A DNA stretch of 64,000 nt from Aphanothece sp. CMT-3BRIN-NPC111 (GTDB lineage Bacteria; Cyanobacteriota; Cyanobacteriia; Cyanobacteriales; JAHHGU01): positions 21,998 through 85,997 of the forward strand of contig JAHHGU010000019.1 in the NCBI GenBank assembly GCA_019359765.1, given 5' to 3'. Shown here piece by piece: positions 54,248 through 63,855 of the stretch. Every line of letters starts with the position of its first letter. Within the stretch, counting starts at the first letter, position 1. Position numbers and translations under genes: made by a program. Below the pieces are notes generated by a model. The model had not been told where the DNA came from. It saw only the letters and a list, made by a program, of their open reading frames with translations, and did not search any database.

Positions 54248-55945
54248 ATGAAGCAACAAGGCTATGTGTTGAGGAAGATTTTGAGGCTTCAGGGTCAGAC
54301 TGGGAAAAGATTAAGCGACTGGTCGCGCAACTTCTTGATGGGATTTTGTCTGTTTGGGCTAACTGCGGCGTCTGGACCGGCTCAGAAACCCACAGAGGTG
54401 GATCTGAACGTGGGTATTGTACAGCGATTTGGTGAGAAGCCGACAGACGAGCTGAGGTTGGAGGCGATCGCGGGCGATCAATTGACTCTCCGCTTCCTCG
54501 CGGGCAATATGAAACCGCAAACCCTCAAAGTTGATAGCGTCAAGCTGGAAGTGACTCAGCAACCTCTACCAGTACCCAAAGTAAATGAACGGCTTGTCCT
54601 GGGTAATTACCGGAGCTTTGAGACGGCAGAAGACGCTGCCGAAAAGTGGCAAGCGAAGGGAATTGAAGTTGAGGTGGCTCAACCAGATCGATGGCAGGTT
54701 TGGGCAAAACGGGATGTATATAAAACGCCTTTACTACGACGCCTGCTGTTGGAAAATTTAAAAACTAATGGCGATGTAACAGCTTATCTGGATACAAAAG
54801 TCTTACAGAAGCAGCCACAGGTGTCTTGGGTAGTGAATGGTTTGCGCTACAACCGGAAGCATTTGGATATTACGGCTGGTAAAAATCTCATTGAGGTGAG
54901 TCAAGCTAAAGACAAAAAGTCATTCTATATATATGAGGGACGCTTGCAAGTCCAACCGAATGCTTATGGCACTTACACCCTAGTTAACGAAGTACCGCTA
55001 GAAACTTATCTTCGGGGAGTTGTGCCGCACGAACTGAATGCGGGTGCGCCTTATGCTGCCAATAAAGCGCAAGCTATTATTGCTCGGACTTACGCATTGC
55101 GGAACTTACGTCGATTTGCTGTGGATGACTACCAGCTGTGTGCCGATACCCAGTGCCAGGTTTATCGGGGACTGACTGGGACGACTGCGGTTGCCGATCG
55201 CGCGATCGCAGCTACTAAAAACCAGGTGCTGACATATAATAACCAACTGGTAGATGCCCTTTATTCTTCCACCAGTGGCGGTGTTACAGCTTCTTTTGAG
55301 GATGTATGGAATGGTTCAGGGCGTCCCTATTTGCATGCGGTAGTTGATTCAACGGCAAATATTTGGGATTTATCCCGGCAACCTCTGGGTTCAGAACAAA
55401 ATTTCCGCAAGTTTATCAGCTTGAAGCAGGGATTTAATGAAACTGGTTGGAATACATTCCGGTGGAGTAAAGCCAGTAGTTTAAAACAGCTAACACAAGA
55501 CCTACAACGCTATCTCCAGAAAACTAAAAGCCCCTTGTCGGACTTTCAAACGATTCAGCAGATACAAGTTGCAGAGCGATCGCCTGCGGGCAGAATCCTC
55601 AAATTAGAGGTGCAAACCGATAAGGGCGTTGTGGAAATATACAAAGATGACATCCGTAGTGCTTTCATGGCACCTCGCAGCACCTTATTTTACTTGCAGC
55701 CTATTTACGGGGCTAACAAAACCCTAACCGGCTATGCCTTTGTAGGCGGCGGATTAGGGCATGGGGTGGGACTTAGTCAAACAGGTACTGACAATTTAGC
55801 CAAACAGGGCTGGTCAGCAGAGCAGATTCTCAGCTTCTACTATCCCGGAACCAAAATCCAGCCTATCCAGGAGTCTATTGTTTTTTTGCAGATAGACCCG
55901 CAGAGCAATTCGGCCAGCGCCCAAAAGGTTAGGGGTAACGAGTAG
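54248..55945 (+). CDS. SpoIID/LytB domain protein
   Basis: 565 residues. An N-terminal membrane segment (NFLMGFCLFGLTAASG, residues 28-43) targets the protein to the periplasm. Residues 85-200 are a variable region with an SPOR-like stretch (LGNYRSFETAEDAAEKWQAK), and 230-540 a SpoIID/LytB domain with GTYTLVNEVPLETYLRGVVP, HELNAGAPYAANKAQAI, and the C-terminal GHGVGLSQTG. SpoIID proteins are lytic transglycosylases acting on denuded glycan; the family is common in cyanobacteria. ATG at 54248, GAGG nearby. A hairpin terminator follows. Confidence 0.9.
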   Translation: MKQQGYVLRKILRLQGQTGKRLSDWSRNFLMGFCLFGLTAASGPAQKPTEVDLNVGIVQRFGEKPTDELRLEAIAGDQLTLRFLAGNMKPQTLKVDSVKLEVTQQPLPVPKVNERLVLGNYRSFETAEDAAEKWQAKGIEVEVAQPDRWQVWAKRDVYKTPLLRRLLLENLKTNGDVTAYLDTKVLQKQPQVSWVVNGLRYNRKHLDITAGKNLIEVSQAKDKKSFYIYEGRLQVQPNAYGTYTLVNEVPLETYLRGVVPHELNAGAPYAANKAQAIIARTYALRNLRRFAVDDYQLCADTQCQVYRGLTGTTAVADRAIAATKNQVLTYNNQLVDALYSSTSGGVTASFEDVWNGSGRPYLHAVVDSTANIWDLSRQPLGSEQNFRKFISLKQGFNETGWNTFRWSKASSLKQLTQDLQRYLQKTKSPLSDFQTIQQIQVAERSPAGRILKLEVQTDKGVVEIYKDDIRSAFMAPRSTLFYLQPIYGANKTLTGYAFVGGGLGHGVGLSQTGTDNLAKQGWSAEQILSFYYPGTKIQPIQESIVFLQIDPQSNSASAQKVRGNE

Positions 55946-55975
55946 ATATCATGTTCGTTTGATTGCACATAATGT

Positions 55976-56023
55976 AGAGACGCGCCATGGCTGCCGAGCG
56001 CAGCCGAGGCATGGCGCGTCTCT
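55976..56023. terminator. Bidirectional hairpin between SpoIID and petF
   Basis: AGAGACGCGCCATG (55976-55989) pairs perfectly with CATGGCGCGTCTCT (56010-56023), followed on the plus strand by TTTT. It separates convergent genes (SpoIID rightward, petF leftward). A second stem inside the loop (GGCTGC/GCAGCC) is possible. Same AGAGACG arms as 51622-51646. Confidence 0.75.
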
Positions 56024-56053
56024 TTTAAGCGCTGTGTCTTAGCCCCTAGCCTC

Positions 56054-56674
<621 letters not shown>

Positions 56675-57673
56675 ATGTCCAAATTGTCAAGCTTTTATGA
56701 AAATCGTAGTTTAAAAGTGGGACTGGTGGGTACTGGATATGCCGCGAAGCTACGAGCTGAAACGTTGCAATCCAATGCGCGCTCAACTCTTGTAGCTGTT
56801 TCCGGTCAGACACCAGCTCGTACAGAGGAATTTAGCAAAACCCAATCCTGCCTAGCGATGGATTCCTGGGAGGACTTGGTCGCGCTTCCGGATCTGGATT
56901 TAGCGATTGTTTCCACAATTAACCGCGACCACGGGGCGATCGCGCGTGCTGCCCTGGAAGCTGGTAAACACGTTATCGTTGAGTATCCTCTATGCCTAGA
57001 TGTAAGAGAGGCAGAAGAACTAATCGCACTGGCTGAAGCTAAAGGCAAACTTCTGCACGTCGAGCATATTGAGCTACTGGGCGGCTTGCATCAAGCACTG
57101 CGGCAAAACTTAGCGGCAATTGGGGATGTCTTTTATGCCCGCTACAGTACCATCGCTCCTCAAAATCCAGCGCCGCGCAAGTGGACTTACCACCCAGATT
57201 TATTTGGCTTTCCCTTCATTGGGGCGCTTTCCCGACTGCATCGATTTACTGATTTATTTGGCTCAGTTGCCACTGTTAGTTGTCAAAGCCGCTTTTGGGG
57301 TAGTGAATCAGAATTCTACACAGGCTGTATCTGCACCGCTCAACTGCGCTTCACCAGCGGTTTAGTCGCAGAGGTGACTTATGGCAAAGGCGAAATCCTC
57401 TGGCAGCCTGCACGTACTTTTGAGGTTCATGGTGAGAAAGGGGCGCTAATTTTTGATGGAGATGAAGGAAATTTGGTCACGGCAGAAGAAAAGACGCCTA
57501 TTGAAGTAGCCAGCCGCCGGGGTCTATTTGCCAAAGATACTGGCATGGTATTAGACCACTTGATTGAAGGCACGCCCTTATATGTGACCGTAGATGCCAG
57601 TTTGTACACCCTTAAAGTTGCGGATGCCGCCCGTAGGTCTGCGGAAACTGGTCAGACTGTGGCTGTCGGCTAA
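56675..57673 (+). CDS. bvdR: Biliverdin reductase (Gfo/Idh/MocA fold)
   Basis: 332-residue NAD(P)H-dependent reductase. The Rossmann fold begins KVGLVGTGYAAKLRAETL. It matches cyanobacterial BvdR closely in KGKLLHVEHIELLGGLHQAL, AIGDVFYARYST, QNPAPRKWTYH and LSRLHRFTDLFG, strongly enough to give the name. BvdR converts biliverdin to bilirubin; in cyanobacteria it affects phycobilisome formation, and biliverdin itself arises from haem oxygenase. C-terminal domain carries the SRRGLFAKDT element. ATG at 56675 after a TAGG. Confidence 0.9.
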   Translation: MSKLSSFYENRSLKVGLVGTGYAAKLRAETLQSNARSTLVAVSGQTPARTEEFSKTQSCLAMDSWEDLVALPDLDLAIVSTINRDHGAIARAALEAGKHVIVEYPLCLDVREAEELIALAEAKGKLLHVEHIELLGGLHQALRQNLAAIGDVFYARYSTIAPQNPAPRKWTYHPDLFGFPFIGALSRLHRFTDLFGSVATVSCQSRFWGSESEFYTGCICTAQLRFTSGLVAEVTYGKGEILWQPARTFEVHGEKGALIFDGDEGNLVTAEEKTPIEVASRRGLFAKDTGMVLDHLIEGTPLYVTVDASLYTLKVADAARRSAETGQTVAVG

Positions 57674-57743
57674 GTCCACTACCTGTGATGCTTGCTCCAG
57701 CAGTATTAATTTAATTTTTCATTACGAATTACGAATTATTCGG

Positions 57744-58694
57744 TCATTCTGGGGTGTGTTTATGGAAACCTGCAACTTCAGCCAGAGTGTATAAAGGTCT
57801 ACCTTTAACTTCTTCATAAATACGCCCGATATATTCGCCCAAGATGCCGATACTCACCAGTTGGACAGCACCAAGGAAGAAAATCGCGATCGCAATAGTT
57901 GCAAATCCAGTCAAAGGCGAATGAGCCGCAGCAAGACGCCAATATAAAACTAATCCCGCCATTACTATTGCCATCACTGCTGATAGCAACCCTACATACG
58001 TAGAAATTCGCAGCGGTACTCTGGAGAAGGACACTAAGCCATTTACTGCTAGACCAAAGGACTTACGGAAGGTGTACTTTACCTCGCCCGCATAGCGAGG
58101 GTCACGCTCGAACCGGATTGATGTCTGCTGAAAGCCAACCCAAGAACGCAAGCCGCGAATATAACGGTTGCGCTCTGACATAGCATTGAGAACGCTCACA
58201 ACTTGGCGATCCATGAGACAGAAATCGCCGGTATCGGTGGGAATATCTATATCAGCTAGATGATTGAGAATGCGGTAAAACACATAAGCAGTAAAGCGCT
58301 TGAACCAACCTTCTTGGCGACGTTGAATTCGTTGAGCGTAAATTACCTGATAACCCTGTCGCCACTTTTCTATCATGTCCGGGATTAATTCTGGTGGGTC
58401 TTGCAAGTCGGCATCAAGGACGACAACAGCTTCACCTCGTGCGAAGTTGAGGCCGGCGGTGACGGCAATTTGATGACCGAAGTTGCGGGCGAGGCTCAAG
58501 TAGCAAACTCGCGGATCTTGCTTGTGCAGGTCTCGCAGCAGCTGCAAAGAGCGATCGCTGCTGCCATCATTCACTAAGATTAATTCCACTTCCGCATCAA
58601 GCCGAGCCATTACCGCACAAAGGCGGCGATACAGTTCTGGAAGCGTTTTTTCCTCGTTGTATATCGGAATGATAAAAGAATATTTAGGAGTCAT
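57744..58694 (-). CDS. GT2 glycosyltransferase, DPM/GtrB-like
   Basis: 316 residues from the ATG at 58694 (ATG at 58709 adds five residues). GT-A domain: NDGSSD (42-47), DADLQDPPE (94-102) and the QxxRxY-like region [14 protein letters not shown]. Two C-terminal membrane segments (about 229-250 and 262-288) make it the usual membrane-anchored polyprenyl-phosphate glycosyltransferase. It is expected to load a sugar onto undecaprenyl phosphate. The GtrA remnant and GT39 at 43.6-45.6 kb belong to the same type of pathway but are far away. Confidence 0.9.
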   Translation of the reverse strand: MTPKYSFIIPIYNEEKTLPELYRRLCAVMARLDAEVELILVNDGSSDRSLQLLRDLHKQDPRVCYLSLARNFGHQIAVTAGLNFARGEAVVVLDADLQDPPELIPDMIEKWRQGYQVIYAQRIQRRQEGWFKRFTAYVFYRILNHLADIDIPTDTGDFCLMDRQVVSVLNAMSERNRYIRGLRSWVGFQQTSIRFERDPRYAGEVKYTFRKSFGLAVNGLVSFSRVPLRISTYVGLLSAVMAIVMAGLVLYWRLAAAHSPLTGFATIAIAIFFLGAVQLVSIGILGEYIGRIYEEVKGRPLYTLAEVAGFHKHTPE

Positions 58695-58710
58695 GTCGCT
58701 GCGCTCCAAT

Positions 58711-58835
58711 TCGTAATTCGTAATTCGTAATTCGTAATTAATACCCCATAAATAAATTTAGGGGCAAGGACATTGATGCTACGCATTTATGAGTTTTCCA
58801 TAAATAAATTTAGGGGCTTGAAACCGGGAATTACG
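58711..58835. repeat. AATTCGT repeats and a duplicated 20-bp hairpin motif
   Basis: Tandem AATTCGT units (58714-58737) are followed by two identical 20-bp copies (CCATAAATAAATTTAGGGGC at 58746-58765 and 58798-58817) 52 bp apart. The first is preceded by CC and folds into a small CCCC/GGGG hairpin. They lie just upstream of a TnpB relic, so they may be parts of a transposon end. Confidence 0.65.
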
Positions 58836-58890
58836 AATTATCTTGGTCATGGAGAGGAGGTTGTTATTAGTTAGCTTTCTCCCAAACAAA

Positions 58891-59160
58891 GCCGTAAATG
58901 TTGGTTTGTTGGTAGTCCCAGTCAGTGCCCATAACACCTCACAAGATGGCTCTAATTGTGGTGAAAAAGTACCTAAAAAGCTGCATATTCGGTGGCATTA
59001 CTGCCCACATTGTGGGTGTAGTTTAGATCGCGATCATAATGCAGCTATCAACATCAAGAATAGAGCGGTGGGGCATCCCGTTCTTAAAGCTCAGTTAATG
59101 TCCGACGGAATACCGGGAGTCGCAAAGATGCCTAGACCATACTGTACTCAGTTGGTGTAG
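58891..59160 (+). pseudogene. TnpB (IS200/IS605 OrfB) C-terminal fragment, inactive
   Basis: Only the end of a TnpB-like protein is present: the zinc-finger region and the last RuvC segment LDRDHNAAINIKN with its catalytic aspartate. RuvC I and II are missing. In the zinc finger the first cysteine of the first CxxC is lost (DGSNCGEK where CSNCG is usual), while CPHCG remains. The 3' end (GIPGVAKMPRPYCTQLV) is normal. This is a dead transposon relic. Confidence 0.8.
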
Positions 59161-59207
59161 GAGATGTCACTAGTTTCCCACTAACCACTAACGCCACCAA
59201 CAATTAC

Positions 59208-60494
59208 TTATTTGCCCAGTTTATTGGGAATACCTTCACAGCCGCCAGGAATGGTGGCTCTGGTTTTTTCACCACCCCAAGCGCAGCAGTAGTAGCGCTG
59301 TTCTTCGGATAGTTCCTTGATATCGGTGAAGTCAGCATCTTCGATCACAGCGCCGGTATGAGCGCCAGTGCGGTAGTTGGGGGGTTCACTGCGGCTGCGA
59401 GGACTTGCAGTTTCGACTGAGCCATAGAACAGGCGGGTTCCTTTGAAATCCGCACCCGCAAGTGTGGCTTCGTATAAGATTGTGCGGGACAAGTTAGCCT
59501 TGACTAAGTCACAGTTGCTGAGATTGGCTCTGACGAAATTGGCCTCGCTCAAGTCTGTCCAGCGCAAATCGTTGTTAGAAAGGTCTGCTCCAGCCAACAT
59601 GACACCTAAATCGATAACGCGGACACCATAAGCGCGGTCTTCTGCGTAACCACCGTCGCCATCAAGGATAGGACGACCTAAACGAAGATCGCGCTTTAGA
59701 GGAGTCAGCAATTTAGACTGAGACAAAAACCGCAGCACTTTAGCTTTACCAGATGCGTCAATGCTGCCAAGAAGGGCGGCGGTGCGACCTTCTGCAAACG
59801 CCTGCTCTTGGGGCCAGTCTTCTAGAAAGCCTTGATCGTCTAATGCTAGTTCGCAGATGCCTTGAAAGTAAGCATCAATTGTTTGTTGTTGCGTGATCAC
59901 GTTTTGCTGAGTCGTCAGACGATTTTGCTCCATCGTCAGATCTCTGGAAATCACGTACTGTTGCCAAGCGATATAGACAGCTAGGATAGCGATGAAGATT
60001 TGCCCTACGGCTCCAGTCCACTCCGCTAGCGAACCGAAAGCATCCCATTGAATCTGTTTACCCAAATTGCTAAGGCGTTCGTAAACACCGATGAACTTGA
60101 GTAAGCCTGCGATCGCAATTATTGTGATCAAGGTCGCTAGCAGTTGCGATCGCTGATCTGAAGACAGTAATTGCGTCAATTGCTTTTGCAAGGCTCGCCA
60201 AGTTATTGGCACTGACAATACCAGGGCGACAATACCGCCTGATATCCCAATCCAGAAGTTATTAATCACTAACCCTACTACCATCACTGCGAGCGCAGTC
60301 AGGGCAATCAAAAAAACTGGGGGCTTAGTTTTATTGGGTCTATTGTTGAGATTGGCTTGCGGCTCTAAATACAGCTGTGGCTGAGAGTTTGTAGTTAGTG
60401 CCACAGGAGCGTTTTTAACAGACCCATTCCCACTGGCGCTGTCAGGGGTTGTGGTTGGTAAATTGGACTCAGGAGGATTGGGCGGTGAGGTCAT
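59208..60494 (-). CDS. Membrane-anchored pentapeptide repeat protein
   Basis: 428 residues from the ATG at 60494. A disordered N-terminus is followed by hydrophobic helices (about 60-78, 80-97, 117-135, 160-178), a coiled-coil segment, and then pentapeptide units from about 300 to 360 (LAGADLSNNDLRWTDLSEANF). The cysteine-rich tail (YYCCAWGGEKTRATIPGGCEG) is unusual. The membrane part resembles phage-shock or ion-channel-associated pentapeptide proteins in cyanobacteria. Function unknown. Confidence 0.82.
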   Translation of the reverse strand: MTSPPNPPESNLPTTTPDSASGNGSVKNAPVALTTNSQPQLYLEPQANLNNRPNKTKPPVFLIALTALAVMVVGLVINNFWIGISGGIVALVLSVPITWRALQKQLTQLLSSDQRSQLLATLITIIAIAGLLKFIGVYERLSNLGKQIQWDAFGSLAEWTGAVGQIFIAILAVYIAWQQYVISRDLTMEQNRLTTQQNVITQQQTIDAYFQGICELALDDQGFLEDWPQEQAFAEGRTAALLGSIDASGKAKVLRFLSQSKLLTPLKRDLRLGRPILDGDGGYAEDRAYGVRVIDLGVMLAGADLSNNDLRWTDLSEANFVRANLSNCDLVKANLSRTILYEATLAGADFKGTRLFYGSVETASPRSRSEPPNYRTGAHTGAVIEDADFTDIKELSEEQRYYCCAWGGEKTRATIPGGCEGIPNKLGK

Positions 60495-60815
60495 GGTTTT
60501 CCAGATCAATCAGGGTGAGCATAATGCAGACCCTTATTTCTATCTAGAAAATTTTAACAACTAGGGCAATCACAAAGGCTGCTTATAAATTTAATTTTAA
60601 TATTGTAGATAGTAATTATACAATATTTTATGTTAAAAAGCAAGATATATTTTTAACATTTTGTTGAGGTATTGGCGGTTACTCCTCGTTTCAGGTAGCT
60701 AATGCGATGCGATTGCTAAAATTTGCGATCGCAGTATCGGCCAAAAACTTCTCATCACCCTAGATACCCTAAAATCTGGATATATATATATCGATAAAAA
60801 AAGGAAGGATGTAAA
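60495..60815. other. Intergenic region, AT-rich, nothing supported
   Basis: 321 bp divergent between the pentapeptide protein and the 129-aa membrane protein. It contains a HIP1 site and a TATATATATATCGATA run near the start of the latter. Confidence 0.5.
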
Positions 60816-61205
60816 GTGGAGTTCCGACAGTACGAATTTGACAGCTCTCAGAATGAGCTAATTAAGCAGCTGGCGGATAAAATGCGTTTTGTCAGCTACT
60901 TCCTGATTGGCGCTGGTGTTCTTACGGCAATCGCGGGCTTATTCACCTTGACCAGAGGTGGCATCAGCAACATCATCAGTGGAGTTGTTCAAGTTATCAT
61001 CGGCATCTGGACTAGCAAAGCTGCCTCTGCTTTCGATCGAATTGTGGGTACTCAGGGAAATGACATTGAGAATCTCATGGGTGCCCTCAGCGAACTGAGG
61101 AAACTTTATACCCTCCAGTACTGGCTTTTAATCATAACTTTGGTTTTTTTAGCACTAGGGCTTGTACTAAGCATAGTTTTTGGGGTCTTTTCCATAGGCA
61201 GGTAA
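60816..61205 (+). CDS. Small membrane protein (129 aa), unknown
   Basis: The GTG at 60816 is preceded by AAGGAAGG 7 nt upstream, supporting the start. Two or three membrane segments (about 26-45, 48-67 and 101-124) surround a cytosolic loop with SKAASAFDRIVGTQGNDIENLMGALSELRKLY. I do not recognise the family. Composition is normal for the genome. Downstream is another membrane-anchored gene. Confidence 0.7.
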   Translation: MEFRQYEFDSSQNELIKQLADKMRFVSYFLIGAGVLTAIAGLFTLTRGGISNIISGVVQVIIGIWTSKAASAFDRIVGTQGNDIENLMGALSELRKLYTLQYWLLIITLVFLALGLVLSIVFGVFSIGR

Positions 61206-61480
61206 AGCACCTTCAGCAATCTGTAAAAGTTGCTGCTAAAGTTTGCGGTTACATTGCCTGGGATAAAGTATCCGCAAAAACTCTATCAATTTCTGTATAT
61301 CCACAGAACAGTTAATTATCACAGTAGGAAACCTTCCGCAGATCAATAATGAATAAGAATTTGGTTAAAGTAGTAATGGTAAGGAGTAAGTCAAACTTAT
61401 TTTTTTCCCTTACTACTTATCCTTTAAGGTGCATAAATCTTGAACGTGTTGTGTAAGTCTTAAGCATATTTTTATTTACT

Positions 61481-62197
61481 ATGAAAAAACTTGCCCTGAT
61501 ACTTATATTATTAATTGCTGGCACCAGCGCAGCTGTTTACTACTATTATTTGCAGCAAGCAACCAAATTACCTGATTGGTATACCAGTAAAAAAGAAACT
61601 ACCGCTGCTTTAGAAATTAAGGATACAGAGTATATTAGCGAGTCGCAAGCAAGGAATGCCCAAACAATTACAGATAAAACTGAACCTTTTAGTAAAAGGA
61701 AACGGGGTAAAAGTGTAGAGATAAATCTTAATGAAGATGATATAAATAACCTAATTATGTCAGGTTTTACTAAAAATACTTATAATAAAAATCTGCCTGA
61801 AGCCATTAAAGGTGTTAATACAAACATTAAAGATGGCAAGATAGAAAGTGGTGCTATAGTCAATATTTCTAAAATTCAAACTGCTCCAACTGCTAATAAT
61901 GACAAATTAACCATAACGCAATTAACAAAAACATTTCCATTTTTAGTTAATCAGGAAGTTTATGTCGGTGTAGTAGGTAAGCCTACTGTTGAAAACGGTC
62001 AGCTAAAATTGGGTGATGATACAGAAATCAAAGTGGGTAATTTGAGTTTTCCTATATCTGAAGTATCAAATAAACTGGGAATTCCCAAAGAGCAACTTGA
62101 AAAAAGAATTAATCAGGAACTGAAGCTCAGAGGAGTAAAAGTAGAAGACGTAGAGCTTGTTGACAATAATATGCTGCTCAAAGGCTCTTCTAAGTAA
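61481..62197 (+). CDS. Membrane-anchored protein of unknown function (238 aa)
   Basis: Residues 4-23 form one N-terminal membrane helix (LALILILLIAGTSAAVYYYY), the rest is probably periplasmic. It contains two similar beta-rich segments (KSVEINLNEDDINNLIMSG; LSFPISEVSNKLGIPKEQLE), giving a lipid-binding or DUF2993-like impression that I cannot confirm. AT-rich codon use. The SDR gene starts 36 bp downstream, so they may be co-transcribed. Confidence 0.7.
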   Translation: MKKLALILILLIAGTSAAVYYYYLQQATKLPDWYTSKKETTAALEIKDTEYISESQARNAQTITDKTEPFSKRKRGKSVEINLNEDDINNLIMSGFTKNTYNKNLPEAIKGVNTNIKDGKIESGAIVNISKIQTAPTANNDKLTITQLTKTFPFLVNQEVYVGVVGKPTVENGQLKLGDDTEIKVGNLSFPISEVSNKLGIPKEQLEKRINQELKLRGVKVEDVELVDNNMLLKGSSK

Positions 62198-62233
62198 ATA
62201 ATATTTTGGCTAATAGATATAGCGCTAACGCAG

Positions 62234-63109
62234 ATGAAAAAACTCTTAGTCACAGGTGCCAGTGGTTTTCTGGGATGGAATATTTGTCAGTTGGCAAAAA
62301 AAGAATGGGATGTCTATGGAACTTACTGTTCACATTCTCTGAATATTCTAGGTGTAACCATGCTCAAGATTGATTTGAGAAATTCCCAGGAAATAAAGCG
62401 TATATTTACTAAAATTCAGCCAGCAGCGATTATCCATACGGCGGCTCAATCAAGCCCAAATTTTTGCCAAAGCCAGCCGGAAATATCATATTCAATCAAT
62501 GTGACAGCATCATGCAATATCGCAGGACTTTGCGCGGACTATTCTATTCCTTGCGTTTTTACTTCAACCGATTTGGTTTTCAATGGCTTAAACCCTCCCT
62601 ATCGGGAAACAGACCCCGTGTGTCCTGTAAACTATTACGGTGAGCAAAAAGTCATGGCTGAGTCAGAGATGCTAGAGCGTTATCCTCTGACCGCAGTTTG
62701 CCGGATGCCTTTGATGTTTGGCATTGCACCGACTACAGCCACAAGCTTTATACAGCCATTCATACACACCCTCAGAGAGGGAAAAGAGCTAAGTTTATTC
62801 GCAGATGAGTTTCGCACGCCAGTAAGCGGTACAACTGCTGCTCAAGGACTATTATTAGCATTGAAAAAAGTTCAGGGACGAATTCATTTGGGCGGAAAAG
62901 AGCGGGTATCACGCTATGATTTTGGTCGCTTATTAGTGGAGGTGCTACAACTCCCGGCAGCAGGTATTAAAGGATGCCAACAAAAAGACATAAAAATGGC
63001 TGCGCCAAGACCGCCTGATGTCTCTTTGGATAGTTCAATGGCTTTTGCTTTAGGATATACGCCTTTATCTTTATGGGAAGAGTTAGAGTTACTCAAAGAC
63101 AAAGTGTAG
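62234..63109 (+). CDS. SDR family NAD-dependent sugar reductase/epimerase (RmlD-like)
   Basis: 291-residue extended short-chain dehydrogenase. NAD-binding GASGFLG (8-14), TSTDLVFNG (catalytic Ser/Thr environment), and the YYGEQKVMAE (YxxxK) of the active site are visible, along with PPYRETDPVCPVN, as in dTDP-4-dehydrorhamnose reductases. The exact sugar is uncertain; a dTDP-rhamnose pathway is suggested but no rmlABC neighbours exist. ATG at 62234; closely follows the 238-aa gene. Confidence 0.87.
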   Translation: MKKLLVTGASGFLGWNICQLAKKEWDVYGTYCSHSLNILGVTMLKIDLRNSQEIKRIFTKIQPAAIIHTAAQSSPNFCQSQPEISYSINVTASCNIAGLCADYSIPCVFTSTDLVFNGLNPPYRETDPVCPVNYYGEQKVMAESEMLERYPLTAVCRMPLMFGIAPTTATSFIQPFIHTLREGKELSLFADEFRTPVSGTTAAQGLLLALKKVQGRIHLGGKERVSRYDFGRLLVEVLQLPAAGIKGCQQKDIKMAAPRPPDVSLDSSMAFALGYTPLSLWEELELLKDKV

Positions 63110-63516
63110 TATTATCTATTTTTTTAATTACTTGATATAGCAGTCCTAATTGTTTCTTTCTTAGCGCTATAGAGCAAAGAGAGCGCAGGCTTTGCTACCG
63201 GGTCTTTGCGGTTCATATCATGTGCGGTTGATTACCCTTAAAAATCACCCCACCCCCAACCCCTCCCCTTGCCAAGGGGAAGAGTGCTGCAGGCGGGGAG
63301 GGGCTTTCCGGGAATTATGGGAATCCAGCGGACACGATATCACCCGCGCTAATAATTTTCATAACTCAAATAGGATTGCTATAGTTAAAAGCCCAGAAAA
63401 TGAGAAATTAATGATGGGAAAGAGTTTTGAAAACCACGATTATTTAGCGTCTTTTTCTTTAATCAAAAGAGTTATGTAAAATTTCCCCTGTTGCTTTCAT
63501 TTTGGTTGTATAAGAT
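63110..63516. other. Intergenic region with GC-rich hairpin repeat
   Basis: 407 bp. A CCCCACCCCCAACCCC run leads into a 7-bp hairpin (TCCCCTT-GCC-AAGGGGA, 63264-63280) followed by a GCGGGGAGGGG mirror, a common dispersed intergenic repeat in cyanobacteria. A 95-codon frame at 63192-63479 reads through this repeat and is not called. Confidence 0.6.
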
Positions 63517-63855
63517 TTATTTAGTTTTTTCTATCTGCTTCCGCATTACCTTTAAGAACTCATTTGAAGCTTTTACATGCTCCTCTACAGCTTTTCCGTG
63601 TTCTGAAGAAGAATTGCAGAAGTTTTCTGTTGAGTTAGCACTATCTTCATGTGCAGCCTGCGCGTATTTCAGTGCAGCCTGCGCGTGCTCCTGGATAGCC
63701 TTGCCCGCCTCTTCTATTACTTGCCCATGTTCTGATTCAGACTTGTCAATTTTTTTGGCAGCTTGGGCAACCTTCTCAATAGACTGTCCGTGTTTATGGG
63801 AAAGCTGAGCGTGTTCTTCGGCACCTTTTATGTTTTCCTCTGATATCTCATGCAT
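63517..63855 (-). CDS. Helical repeat protein (112 aa), unknown
   Basis: Almost entirely helical with repeated EEHAQ/EHGQ/EEHVK-type elements spaced about 11-15 residues apart (GAEEHAQLSHKHGQSIEKVA; IQEHAQAALKYAQAAHEDSA). Histidine- and alanine-rich, one cysteine, no signal peptide. The heptad pattern suggests a coiled coil or three-helix bundle. I do not recognise a family. ATG at 63855. Confidence 0.6.
   Translation of the reverse strand: MHEISEENIKGAEEHAQLSHKHGQSIEKVAQAAKKIDKSESEHGQVIEEAGKAIQEHAQAALKYAQAAHEDSANSTENFCNSSSEHGKAVEEHVKASNEFLKVMRKQIEKTK

Noticed and set aside
63192..63479. 95-codon plus-strand frame
   Set aside because: Runs through a known type of dispersed GC-rich hairpin repeat; composition not protein-like.
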